From a virus: DNA of 44,954 nucleotides. Shown in pieces: positions 1-6,916 of this stretch (the stretch's first letter is position 1; each line of letters opens with the position of its first letter). The notes beneath the pieces are model-generated. The model was given only the letters and a program-made list of their open reading frames with translations, made no database searches and was not told the origin of the DNA. Position numbers and translations under genes: made by a program. Location of the stretch: positions 1 through 44,954 of the IMG/VR virus record IMGVR_UViG_3300033051_000021. One strand, written 5' to 3'.

Positions 1-528
1 TTATTTTATCCCTCCATTATTTATTATCTTCTCACAATAATCTATCTCTTCTGTATCATTTTTCTTTCCAACTCTGATGAAATCATATACGAACACATAA
101 GGATTGTCTTCAAACTTGTAGCCTTTGGGTGCTCCTTTGTTCCATCGTACTTTGAAGTTGTCTTTCAGGCTTCTCCATGATTTTTTATTCCAAGTACCTA
201 TACTATCATGTGCTTGTTTTTTATAAGTGCTTTTTACATCTTCTCTCCTGATATCCATATCACTAATATTCTGCAACTTCTCAACACGAACATTAGTAAT
301 TTTTAAGAAAATATTATGCTTTAGTTCAAAAGATGTTTCACTACGAACATTCGTAAGTTTCTCACTGACTTGCACAACTTCATCTATGTCATATTTAGAA
401 TATTCACTTACAAGAGAATCAAGCCACTCTTTCTTTTCAATATCGGTTCTGACTTCAACAACTACTCTAAATTGAGTCTTATGTCCATTAAGTACAGCCT
501 TAATGTCTTCTTCATTCATTAGTAACAT
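1..528 (-). CDS. ASCH-like (PUA-fold) phage protein
   Basis: This is a 175-residue protein, last in the leftward gene block. The N-terminus has the pattern of phage ASCH proteins: a short hydrophobic start followed by an 'avLnGhKTQfR' segment (about residues 11-21). The C-terminus has a 'W...F...NPYVFVYDFIRV' segment (about 129-153), like the end of that family. ASCH domains are PUA-like folds thought to bind RNA or modified nucleotides; the role in phages is unclear. The middle (about 25-100) is more divergent and charged than usual. The start at 528 overlaps the end of the upstream gene by 17 bases; an internal Met at codon 4 is an equally plausible start. The stop codon occupies the first three bases of the window, so nothing is known beyond it unless the molecule is circular. 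Confidence 0.55.
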   Translation of the reverse strand: MLLMNEEDIKAVLNGHKTQFRVVVEVRTDIEKKEWLDSLVSEYSKYDIDEVVQVSEKLTNVRSETSFELKHNIFLKITNVRVEKLQNISDMDIRREDVKSTYKKQAHDSIGTWNKKSWRSLKDNFKVRWNKGAPKGYKFEDNPYVFVYDFIRVGKKNDTEEIDYCEKIINNGGIK

Positions 529-937
529 TTTTCATACCCTTGTTCTCGTATATGCTGCCTATGACTTCTAAATCATTCCATACCCATATCATTTTTGCAT
601 CATCAGGAATATAATCTGAGTCCAAAACAAAACAACCATCCATTGAAGACACTTTTATGTTCTTATACTCAATAGTTCTAATATATGTTTTTCTAGGATT
701 AATATACTCACAGTCTCCAATCACAACTTCAGTTTTTAAAACATCACCCTCACAAATCTCTACACCGTTTTTATCTTTTAACCCCGTGTATTGGTTTTTT
801 GAATCATGTTTTATATAAGGAGTATGGAGATTAAAATTCTCATTTAGGTATGCATAAACCCATCTACCATCTAAAAACATTTCATAACCTACAACTTTAT
901 CATCTTTAATTAGTCTAAACTTAATTTCTCTACTCAT
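512..937 (-). CDS. YopX-family protein
   Basis: This is a 141-residue protein. It starts with 'REIKFR', carries the hallmark 'QYTGLKDKNGVEICEGD' segment (about residues 49-65), and closes with 'EVIGSIYEN' (about 125-133). These are the recurrent landmarks of the YopX family of phage and plasmid accessory proteins, whose biochemical role is not established. A clear ribosome site (GGAG) lies 7-8 bases upstream of the ATG. It overlaps the following ASCH-like gene by 17 bases, so the two are probably translated from one message downstream of dnaG. Confidence 0.75.
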   Translation of the reverse strand: MSREIKFRLIKDDKVVGYEMFLDGRWVYAYLNENFNLHTPYIKHDSKNQYTGLKDKNGVEICEGDVLKTEVVIGDCEYINPRKTYIRTIEYKNIKVSSMDGCFVLDSDYIPDDAKMIWVWNDLEVIGSIYENKGMKNVTNE

Positions 938-993
938 CTTAAAACTCCACTTTTTATATCTATTATTTTATCTCACCATTCTTTATACAACAT

Positions 994-2598
994 CTATTTT
1001 CTTGTTCTAAGCTCATAAATGACCCCTTTCATTTTTTTAATTTCAAAACTCTTTCTATCAAAACTCTCATCACCACTAATGATATTTTGTAACTCTTTTT
1101 GATAGTGAGATATTTTCATAACTCTTATCTGGCTCTTTAGTTCTTCTACAGTGTAGAGACTTAGTTCATCTCTTAGTAGCAAACCTAGCAACTCTTGCGA
1201 GTTCTCTTTAAACATAAGAAACTCTCTTGAGTGATAGATAAACATATTCTCATTTAACTCAGATAAAACAAGTGTCTTGTTCTCATCATTCGCAGTTGCA
1301 CTATTTATGATGTTCATCTCACTTATATTTATTGCTTGCAGCTGCACTACTTGTGATGGAACACTTTGTCTCGCTACTGTTACATGAGATACATTTATAT
1401 TTAACACTTTTGACACATAGTTCTTGTACTCATCTTGTATGAGCGGCGTAAGAGTTTTTGTAAACGCCATTACTTCACTAAGTGCCTCTTGCTTCTTGCT
1501 CGGCTCGCTTAAGTTGTAAGAACTCGCTATGTGACTAATGGCAAACTCTATAAGTGGTACCGGATGCTTCATCATCTCAAACAACTCATCTCTCTTGTTC
1601 TCTCTTATCATGTCCGCTGGGTCTTTTCCCTCGGGAAACAATACAACTCCACCAAAAATTCCATGAGCACTTAAGAGCTTGCTTGCTTTAAACGCAGCAG
1701 CTACTCCTGCCTTGTCTCCATCGAAACACAAAAGAGCATTAGCTTGTGACTTCGCTATGATATTACAGTGCATCTCAGTGAGTGCTGTTCCCATCGTTGC
1801 GACTGCTGTTTTTACACCAGCTTGATGAAACATAACTACATCAAGATAACCTTCCACTACTGTAAAAGTTCCCTTTCTATAGATGTGTTCTTTTGCTAAG
1901 TTGTATCCATAAAGATTTCTCGACTTGTCAAAGAGTGGCGTTTGTGGAGAGTTTAAATACTTAGCTCTATCTCCACTCAGTATGCGACCCCCGAATCCTA
2001 TAAGTTTTCCTGTATGGTTTCGTATAGGAAACGATATTCTGTTAGTTAATCTAGCATACCTCTTTCCATTATCATCCGTAGCTAAAATCCCACACTCTAC
2101 TGCATCAGGTATGCCAAACATCTCTTGAGTAATACTTTGTATCTGTAAAGAGGAGTTTGGTGCTAGACCTATCTCAAAAGCTTTTATGCTCTCGTGTGTA
2201 ACTCCTCTTTCTATAAGATACTTATGAGTATCTTGTTCCATCTGACTGATATAGTAAGAGTTTATGAACTCCATCACTTTTGAGTAGTTCTTTTTGTTTG
2301 ACTCTTTGTCATACTCTAGTGTGAAGTTCATGCTGTTCGCTACATCTTGCACCGCTTCAACAAAACTCAGTTTTTTGTGGTCCTGTATGAACCCTATGGC
2401 ATCTGAACCATAGCCACACCCAAAACAGTGACATATCTGTTTTACTGGACTCACCACAAAACTCGGTGTTGTCTCTCCGTGGAAAGGACAACAGGCTTTG
2501 AAGTTTGCACCAGTTTTTTTAAGTTCTATATGATCGCTTAAAATATCAACTATATCTATTTGACTTTTAAGAGTTTCTAATGAAGAATCTCGAATCAT
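994..2598 (-). CDS. dnaG: DNA primase DnaG-type
   Basis: This 534-residue primase would make RNA primers for phage or plasmid replication. The CHC2 zinc finger is visible near the N-terminus (C37-x2-H40 ... C58-x2-C61). It is followed by the RNA-polymerase basic region (about 110-230) and a TOPRIM fold with the catalytic E249-G-Y-L-D and D293-G-D295. The C-terminal domain (from about 370) is short and divergent, as expected for a phage primase that recruits its own helicase. The N-terminal reading (SLETLKSQIDIVDIL...) resembles epsilonproteobacterial DnaG, suggesting capture from a Campylobacterota host. It sits in the same leftward block as parAB, while the partner helicase gene (11873-13222) is in the rightward block. 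The gene contains one exact copy of the palindrome TTTCCCTCGGGAAA (1625-1638). Confidence 0.95.
   Translation of the reverse strand: MIRDSSLETLKSQIDIVDILSDHIELKKTGANFKACCPFHGETTPSFVVSPVKQICHCFGCGYGSDAIGFIQDHKKLSFVEAVQDVANSMNFTLEYDKESNKKNYSKVMEFINSYYISQMEQDTHKYLIERGVTHESIKAFEIGLAPNSSLQIQSITQEMFGIPDAVECGILATDDNGKRYARLTNRISFPIRNHTGKLIGFGGRILSGDRAKYLNSPQTPLFDKSRNLYGYNLAKEHIYRKGTFTVVEGYLDVVMFHQAGVKTAVATMGTALTEMHCNIIAKSQANALLCFDGDKAGVAAAFKASKLLSAHGIFGGVVLFPEGKDPADMIRENKRDELFEMMKHPVPLIEFAISHIASSYNLSEPSKKQEALSEVMAFTKTLTPLIQDEYKNYVSKVLNINVSHVTVARQSVPSQVVQLQAINISEMNIINSATANDENKTLVLSELNENMFIYHSREFLMFKENSQELLGLLLRDELSLYTVEELKSQIRVMKISHYQKELQNIISGDESFDRKSFEIKKMKGVIYELRTRK
1625..1638. repeat. 14-bp palindrome TTTCCC-TC-GGGAAA, copy 1
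   Basis: Exact copy inside dnaG (read there as codons for F-P-E-G-K). It is one of five exact copies in the window (also 5639, 13241, 29643 and 42296). It is a 6-bp perfect dyad around a 2-bp centre. Function is unknown; see the finding. Confidence 0.7.
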
Positions 2599-2607
2599 CT
2601 CTTTGCC

Positions 2608-2925
2608 TTACTCTTTTATCTTAGGACTCTTTTTAATTTTCATCCATCTCTTTTTAACCGCTTTACCCATCTTTTTATTACCAGCATCTTTAGTTAATTC
2701 TACGAATCTTTCTATCCTCTTATCTATCTCTTTAGAAATTGAAAGTCGCTCATCTCTCTTGTCTTTAGTTTGAGATAGTTATCCAAACTCATCTATCATC
2801 ACCCCCAACACTTCCATAAGTGCTTCAACTTCCAGTTCTACATCTGTAGCTTCTATCTCAGTAGCTTCTATCTCATGTGCCTCTTCTATCATTATTTCTA
2901 ACTCATTTCTTTTTCTAGCTTCCAT
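2608..2925 (-). pseudogene. Small ORF split by an in-frame TAA
   Basis: From an ATG at 2925 with a good ribosome site (GGAGA, 5 bases upstream), the frame reads 48 acidic residues rich in E, I and A. It then meets a TAA at 2779-2781 and stays open in the same frame for another 56 codons, ending with a basic K/R-rich tail (TAA at 2608-2610). The second part has no credible start of its own close to the break. Either a 105-residue protein was interrupted by a nonsense change, or only the 48-residue part is made. The start overlaps the upstream small ORF by 28 bases. The product family is not recognised. A short direct repeat (GAGATAGAAGCTAC) occurs twice in the acidic half. Confidence 0.45.
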
Positions 2926-3056
2926 CGTTTCTCCAATATTTTATCTATCTCTTTTTTGGCTATCGCTAAACTCAGTGTGTTTTCCTGATTTGCGATTGCA
3001 TGACCGTTTTGTGGGGTTCCCTGTATCAATCCTAAGACTCTAAGATAAACTCTCAT
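2898..3056 (-). CDS. Small hypothetical protein (52 aa)
   Basis: Short ORF with an ATG at 3056, 3 bases after the stop of the upstream 105-residue gene, ending at TAG 2898-2900. The N-terminal half is neutral and the C-terminal half is charged and probably helical (KKEIDKILEKRWKLEKEM). I recognise no family. Support comes from its position in a chain of near-touching genes and from the absence of any other use for this stretch. It could be a spacer. Confidence 0.45.
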   Translation of the reverse strand: MRVYLRVLGLIQGTPQNGHAIANQENTLSLAIAKKEIDKILEKRWKLEKEMS

Positions 3057-3059
3057 TTG

Positions 3060-3377
3060 TTACTCATAAAACTTTCCAACGATACTGAGTAGTTCTTGCG
3101 CTATCTCTTCTATATTCTCAATGTCTGCACTGTTTTCAAGATAAAAAATCTCACCATTTTTTATCTCGAAATAATCATTTATCTCACAATCAATAATATG
3201 ATAAAATTCAAAGTTCATCTTTCCTGGCAAGAAACAAGCTGAACCTACTCTGTACCATTTTTTGTTAAACTCTTGATACTTTAGACACCCTTTTATTTTA
3301 AATTCTACATGTGCTTTTGCATTTTCAATAGCATTTTCATAAAATACTATAGCCTGCTGAGTTTCTTTAATATTCAT
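3060..3377 (-). CDS. Hypothetical protein (105 aa)
   Basis: Unrecognised 105-residue acidic protein, probably cytoplasmic, with no membrane segment or signal peptide. A helical N-terminus (about 1-30) is followed by an aromatic-rich middle with Y/F/W (about 31-75) and an acidic helical C-terminus. Its ATG overlaps the stop of the upstream small gene in an ATGA junction, which implies translational coupling within the leftward block between parB and dnaG. Confidence 0.65.
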   Translation of the reverse strand: MNIKETQQAIVFYENAIENAKAHVEFKIKGCLKYQEFNKKWYRVGSACFLPGKMNFEFYHIIDCEINDYFEIKNGEIFYLENSADIENIEEIAQELLSIVGKFYE

Positions 3378-3526
3378 TTTTCAATTCTCCATATAAAACC
3401 TGTTGCATCATTTCGCAGCAGTTTAGTTAGAAAGCTTTGAAGATATCTCATGTCTCTAGATACTTCTTCATAAGCTTTACCTTTGTATGTTCCTCTTAGT
3501 GAGTAGAGATGTTTAGTCTCTTGCAT
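3374..3526 (-). CDS. Small hypothetical protein (50 aa)
   Basis: Begins at ATG 3526, which shares one base with the stop of the upstream gene (TAATG), and ends in an ATGA overlap with the next gene. Such tight coupling at both ends argues strongly that it is translated. The product is basic and mostly helical (MQETKHLYSLRGTYKGKAYE...). No family is recognised. Confidence 0.6.
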   Translation of the reverse strand: MQETKHLYSLRGTYKGKAYEEVSRDMRYLQSFLTKLLRNDATGFIWRIEK

Positions 3527-3738
3527 TAAATCTCTCCAAACTTTATATCAGCTTCTGGAACTACTGCTAAATGTGTAAGTTGTTCTCTGTTTAAAATAGA
3601 GTCTATGGCTTTTATTAGAAACTCTTTAGTCTCTATTTTCTTGTAGTCCATTGATGTAGATGTTATATTTCTTTGCTTTATCAGCTGTTCATCACTCATC
3701 AAGCGAAACATCTCTAAAGCTTTTCTCTTGGTCATCAT
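3526..3738 (-). CDS. Small hypothetical protein (70 aa)
   Basis: Helical, charged protein (TKRKALEMFRLMSDEQLIKQRN...) of unknown function. An ATG exists at 3753. The start at 3738 is preferred because GGGGAGAGA sits 3-8 bases upstream of it as a ribosome site, and codons 1-5 of the longer form consist of that site. It lies 50-65 bases downstream of parB. The intervening AT-rich stretch contains TATTAT/TATAAT-like sequences that could be a weak internal promoter. It is coupled to the next gene by TAATG. Confidence 0.6.
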   Translation of the reverse strand: MMTKRKALEMFRLMSDEQLIKQRNITSTSMDYKKIETKEFLIKAIDSILNREQLTHLAVVPEADIKFGEI

Positions 3739-3803
3739 CAGTTCTCTCCCCATTTTCTTTTTTTAAAAATAGATATAATAAATTTACATATTTTTTTTAA
3801 CAT

Positions 3804-4931
3804 TTAGATTTCCTCAATTGTGATTTTGTATCTTTGTGTAGTAGTGACTTTTGGAAAGTCATTAGGAATATTTAATTCCCAATATTGGAAATAACAATCT
3901 GTTGTATACCAAGAGTTTCCATCCTCTTCATTTCCGCTAACATCTCTTTCATTTATAATCCACTTCTTTTTTTTCACTCTTTCAAAATTATCACAAAAAT
4001 CACTGTTTTCTTTAAGTGTCACTGCTTTAAACAAATATTTTTTATCTTTTGCTTCTTCGTGATAATGCTTACGACCTAGCTCCAGGGCTTCATCTCTGTT
4101 AGTCGCTCTTAATCTGTGCCCACCGCCATGCGGTACACCTTTTTTATGTTGATAACTGATGATGTATAACTCTTTCTTTTGAAGCTCTTCTATCTCTTTT
4201 AAAAGCTCATCAACTCTTTTATCTTTATCTTTAGCTTTAGCTTTAGCTTGAACCTCTGGTACTTCATCACTCGTCATTTTCAAGTCTCTGTACTCAGCAA
4301 TGCCATCTCTTGTAATGAACTTAGTGAGATACATACGATAAACTTCTCGCTGCATCGGTTTATCTTTAACTCTTGATATCTCTTCAAGAACAGAGAGTCC
4401 TATGTCGTGCTTCGCTTCTTCTAAGTCTTTTATAATACTCTCGTCTAGTCGCAGGCATCCAAAAGCTTTAGAGAGATATGACTGTGACTTTCCTATCGCC
4501 TTCGCTAAGTCTCTCTTACATTCATAATTTCCACTAGCTTGTAGCTTTCCTATATGAACTGCAATTTCAAAGTCTGTTAAATCTTCCCTTTGAATATTCT
4601 CTATAAGTGCCAACTCTAAGACTTTGTCATCATCTACACTTATGATATGTGCTTTGATGGTAGTCATGTCTGTCCACTCTTTATGAGCACGATATCTTCT
4701 TTCTCCACTTACTATCGTATAGCCATCACCGCGTTTAACTACAACAATCGGCTGGAGTAGTCCGTTGTCTTTTATATCATGACCGAGTTCCATCAAAGCT
4801 ACAGTCTCAAACTCCTTTCTTGGCTGGTCTGGGTTCGGGTGTACCTTTGAAAGTTGTAACTCTGCAAAATCACCCATGCCATTCGTCCGCGTTTTGTTGT
4901 GGGTTACTTTATCTATCGCTGATAAGTTCAT
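3804..4931 (-). CDS. parB: ParB-type partition protein with extra C-terminal domain
   Basis: This 375-residue centromere-binding protein would act with ParA to segregate the prophage as a plasmid. The ParB/Srx-like CTP-binding domain spans about residues 23-115 (LSKVHPNPDQPRKEF and the nucleotide motif G76-E-R-R-Y-R81). A helix-turn-helix DNA-binding region follows at about 120-165 (KRDLAKAIGKSQSYLSKA). After an Ala/Lys/Asp-rich linker (about 228-240) comes a helical stretch, then about 120 residues with many aromatic residues (about 255-375). That last part does not look like the usual ParB dimerisation tail. The ATG lies 23 bases inside the end of parA, so the two are translationally coupled. 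Candidate binding sites are discussed under the promoter element and the palindrome. Confidence 0.9.
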   Translation of the reverse strand: MNLSAIDKVTHNKTRTNGMGDFAELQLSKVHPNPDQPRKEFETVALMELGHDIKDNGLLQPIVVVKRGDGYTIVSGERRYRAHKEWTDMTTIKAHIISVDDDKVLELALIENIQREDLTDFEIAVHIGKLQASGNYECKRDLAKAIGKSQSYLSKAFGCLRLDESIIKDLEEAKHDIGLSVLEEISRVKDKPMQREVYRMYLTKFITRDGIAEYRDLKMTSDEVPEVQAKAKAKDKDKRVDELLKEIEELQKKELYIISYQHKKGVPHGGGHRLRATNRDEALELGRKHYHEEAKDKKYLFKAVTLKENSDFCDNFERVKKKKWIINERDVSGNEEDGNSWYTTDCYFQYWELNIPNDFPKVTTTQRYKITIEEI

Positions 4932-5529
4932 CTCGCAAGCTCCTTATCTCATTTTTAGCTATTTCGTTTTTTGTGTCAAAAACGCTAGAGCCGACTCCTA
5001 GAGTTGTTTTATAAACCTTTCGCGTTCTTATGACAGAGTCAAGGAGTTTATATTTATTTCCTATTACTTCTTTTATGATTGAAAAGTTACGAGTGAGCGG
5101 ATGAATGTTGTTAAGTACTATGTTGAACTCAGTCTCTCCAAGTATGAGTTCATTTATGATGCCCTCAAATGTTTTGAAACCGAGAACTTCCGTAACAGAG
5201 TCGCTTATGGGGATGAGCACTTTATGAGAGCAGTCTATAGCTGTTCTGTTGATGTCGCTATCGAAACCGCCGACATCGACTATATAGAAGTCCGGTCTGT
5301 TCGCATCTGCGTTTGTTATAAGTAGTTCTAAAACTTCACTTACTGTAGTGGGTTGTAAGACTTCTATGTCATTTAAGCCTCGTATCTCATTTATGAAGTG
5401 TAGAGTCTGCTGGAAGTCTAAGTCTACTAACGCGACTGTTTTCCCTATCTCTTTTAGAGAGTGTGCTAAGTGCCAAGCTAAAGTACTCTTACCGACTCCG
5501 CCTTTCGTGTGTGCTACTGTTATTGTCAT
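4909..5529 (-). CDS. parA: ParA-type partition ATPase
   Basis: This 206-residue small ParA is of the type Ib size class, without an N-terminal DNA-binding domain. The deviant Walker A motif K9-G-G-V-G-K-S-T16, the switch region 'VDLDFQQTL' (about 35-43) and 'YIVDVGG' (about 82-88) are all present. It would form the ATP-dependent partition gradient with the overlapping parB product. It is the first gene after the promoter-like element at 5561-5597, which it shares with three virion operons. The leader is about 25 bases, with a GGGGTTAGGA ribosome-site region. Confidence 0.92.
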   Translation of the reverse strand: MTITVAHTKGGVGKSTLAWHLAHSLKEIGKTVALVDLDFQQTLHFINEIRGLNDIEVLQPTTVSEVLELLITNADANRPDFYIVDVGGFDSDINRTAIDCSHKVLIPISDSVTEVLGFKTFEGIINELILGETEFNIVLNNIHPLTRNFSIIKEVIGNKYKLLDSVIRTRKVYKTTLGVGSSVFDTKNEIAKNEIRSLRDELISDR

Positions 5530-5560
5530 TTTCCTAACCCCTCAGTTAATTTTATATGTA

Positions 5561-5597
5561 AGTCTATAATAATAAAAAACACTAAGTGGTATGTGAA
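5561..5597 (-). promoter_or_regulatory. Four-copy promoter element, copy before parA
   Basis: On the minus strand, TTCACATACCACTTA (5597-5583) matches the element before the virion operons at 14 of 15 bases. Sixteen bases further downstream is TAGACT (5566-5561), a weak -10-like hexamer. The parA ATG lies 32 bases past that hexamer. The opposite flank contains an inverted half (CCACTTA at 5604-5610), giving a dyad TAAGTGG...CCACTTA around an A-rich centre, which occurs only at this copy. This could be the parA operator or centromere. Confidence 0.6.
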
Positions 5598-5620
5598 AAA
5601 CACCCACTTAAAATATGTTT

Positions 5621-6214
5621 TTACCACTTTCTTAAAGTTTTCCCTCGGGAAATTTCCTCGTGTGTAACTGTTGCATATCTTGCTGTAGTGCTTATGCTCT
5701 TGTGTCCTATATCTTGTCTTATATGCTCTAGCGATAAGCCTAGCTGATGAGCACTGGTGATGTAGCCTGCTCTAAAACTATGAGTAGAATATAAATTTCC
5801 CAACACTCTATGTATGAAAGAGTTCATGTTGAGCTTGAGAGCACTTACAGTCATCGGCTTGTCAGAGTTGTTTTTCGCAAAGAGATATCCATTGTCTAAA
5901 AACATCATTCTTCTTAACATCTCCACTTGAACACCATCACTATCGAAGCTAATGAGCCTTGTCGTTTTTGTCTTCGTGTCATTAGATAAGGAGTGCTCAT
6001 TTGTAAGTATCATCTGCACTACTTCCTCTTTCGTTACATCTATAATCTCGCTAATACGACACCCAGTGAGATACAGAAGTGTAAAAGCATTTTGCAGTTT
6101 TACTTTAGAACTCGCTTGTAGTGTTATACTCTTGTGCGCAGCATTCATAAGTCGCTCATACTCTTTTTTGAGGATCGGCTTTTTTGGTCGTGCTGTTCCT
6201 GTTGGTCTTGCCAT
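5621..6214 (-). CDS. Short tyrosine recombinase, catalytic domain only
   Basis: This 197-residue tyrosine recombinase reads directly into the catalytic fold. All the key residues are present: R53 (GCRISE), a Lys-rich beta-hairpin (K81/K83), H145-x-x-R148 (THSFRAG), H171 (IGHKS) and the nucleophile Y180 (TARYATV). The usual N-terminal core-binding SAM-like domain of phage integrases is missing, and the protein begins with a basic 'ARPTGTARPKKP' tail. With parAB next door, a role in resolving plasmid multimers is at least as likely as chromosomal integration. The start ATG overlaps the stop of a small upstream ORF (TAATG). The 3' end carries one copy of the TTTCCC palindrome. Confidence 0.88.
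   Translation of the reverse strand: MARPTGTARPKKPILKKEYERLMNAAHKSITLQASSKVKLQNAFTLLYLTGCRISEIIDVTKEEVVQMILTNEHSLSNDTKTKTTRLISFDSDGVQVEMLRRMMFLDNGYLFAKNNSDKPMTVSALKLNMNSFIHRVLGNLYSTHSFRAGYITSAHQLGLSLEHIRQDIGHKSISTTARYATVTHEEISRGKTLRKW
5639..5652. repeat. 14-bp palindrome TTTCCC-TC-GGGAAA, copy 2
   Basis: Exact copy in the last codons of the tyrosine recombinase gene, about 110 bases upstream of parA and close to the promoter element at 5561-5597. This is the copy nearest the partition operon. Confidence 0.7.
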
Positions 6215-6357
6215 TATGTTTCTCCATTTTCTATAAATTTTTTTACTTCTTCATAAGATACAATTTCGCCATTCTTTTTTGAGATATATCTTGTTCCATA
6301 AACAAATCCCACTTTCACGAAATGTTCACTGATAAAAAGTTTTCTTATCTCGTCCAA
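6214..6357 (-). CDS. Small hypothetical protein (47 aa), TTG start
   Basis: An open frame of 47 codons ends in a TAATG junction with the recombinase start. No ATG is available; the only useful start is a TTG at 6357, which overlaps the end of the upstream zinc-ribbon-like gene by 13 bases. The product is basic and mixed alpha/beta in look (FVKVGFVYGTRYISKKNGEI). No family is recognised. The coupling at its 3' end is the main support. Confidence 0.4.
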   Translation of the reverse strand: MDEIRKLFISEHFVKVGFVYGTRYISKKNGEIVSYEEVKKFIENGET

Positions 6358-6563
6358 TATTTCTCATTTTCTTCATCAAACTCTTCATTCCAAGTCTGGA
6401 TTCTCTGTTTATCACTACTGCACTCAGAACACATGAGATATTCTTTCTGCTCCTCAATCTCTGTATCGCTCAACTTAAATTTTGCCATCTCCTGGCACTC
6501 TATCTCTATCTGTCTAAGAGTCAAAATCTCTTTACAGTTCCAACATAATTTTTTTTCTTCCAC
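6345..6563 (-). CDS. Small zinc-ribbon-like protein
   Basis: Two CxxC pairs (CWNC near the N-terminus and CSEC about 35 residues on) suggest one structural zinc site. The region between them is helical and the C-terminus acidic. An ATG exists at 6590, but a GTG at 6563 is preferred because AAAAGGAG lies 6-13 bases upstream of it. From there the protein has 72 residues. Function is unknown; such proteins in phage early regions are often regulators or host-takeover factors. Confidence 0.55.
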   Translation of the reverse strand: MEEKKLCWNCKEILTLRQIEIECQEMAKFKLSDTEIEEQKEYLMCSECSSDKQRIQTWNEEFDEENEKYWTR

Positions 6564-6596
6564 TATTTCTCCTTTTTTAGTTATAATCACTCATTC

Positions 6597-6624
6597 GATT
6601 ATAAGTGCTTCAACACTTATAATC
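6597..6624. other. Intercistronic hairpin, 11-bp perfect stem
   Basis: GATTATAAGTG (6597-6607) and CACTTATAATC (6614-6624) are perfectly complementary around a 6-base loop. The hairpin lies between the 27-residue ORF and the zinc-ribbon-like gene. No U-tract follows on the minus strand, so it is more likely an RNA-processing or attenuation structure, or a protein-binding palindrome, than an intrinsic terminator. Confidence 0.5.
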
Positions 6625-6638
6625 TGATGAATTATTAT

Positions 6639-6722
6639 TTAAAATAATCTCTCAGCCCACTGTTCCATCTTGTGTTCAAACTTCTCGAACAGTGTGCTAC
6701 TCTTTTTTATAAATTTAGCCAT
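6639..6722 (-). CDS. Very small peptide (27 aa)
   Basis: ATG at 6722 is preceded by a full GGAGG ribosome site 9 bases upstream, located in the last codons of the gene before it. It reads 27 codons to TAA. The peptide is amphipathic and basic at the N-terminus (MAKFIKKSSTLFEKFEHKM...). No family is recognised. The strength of the ribosome site and the spacing support translation. Confidence 0.4.
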   Translation of the reverse strand: MAKFIKKSSTLFEKFEHKMEQWAERLF

Positions 6723-6724
6723 GA

Positions 6725-6916
6725 CTACTTACCTCCTGTATTTATTTTAGAATTTTTGATATATATATTTATACAAAAACTTTTGTCTATATTTTGCTCA
6801 CTAATGAACTCTCTCATCGTTGTCGTTCTCCCTTTGTCAAGCATTATCTGCTCAACTCTAAGAAAGGCTGCTACATCTTTTAGTGTTTTTTTACTTGCTG
6901 TATTATTTTTCATCAT
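6725..6916 (-). CDS. Small hypothetical protein (63 aa)
   Basis: Overlaps the end of the antirepressor gene by 14 bases. It is a basic N-terminal helical protein (TLKDVAAFLRVEQIMLDKG) that could be a small DNA-binding or scaffold-like regulator. I cannot assign a family. Its last codons hold the ribosome site for the 27-residue peptide. Confidence 0.5.
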   Translation of the reverse strand: MMKNNTASKKTLKDVAAFLRVEQIMLDKGRTTTMREFISEQNIDKSFCINIYIKNSKINTGGK

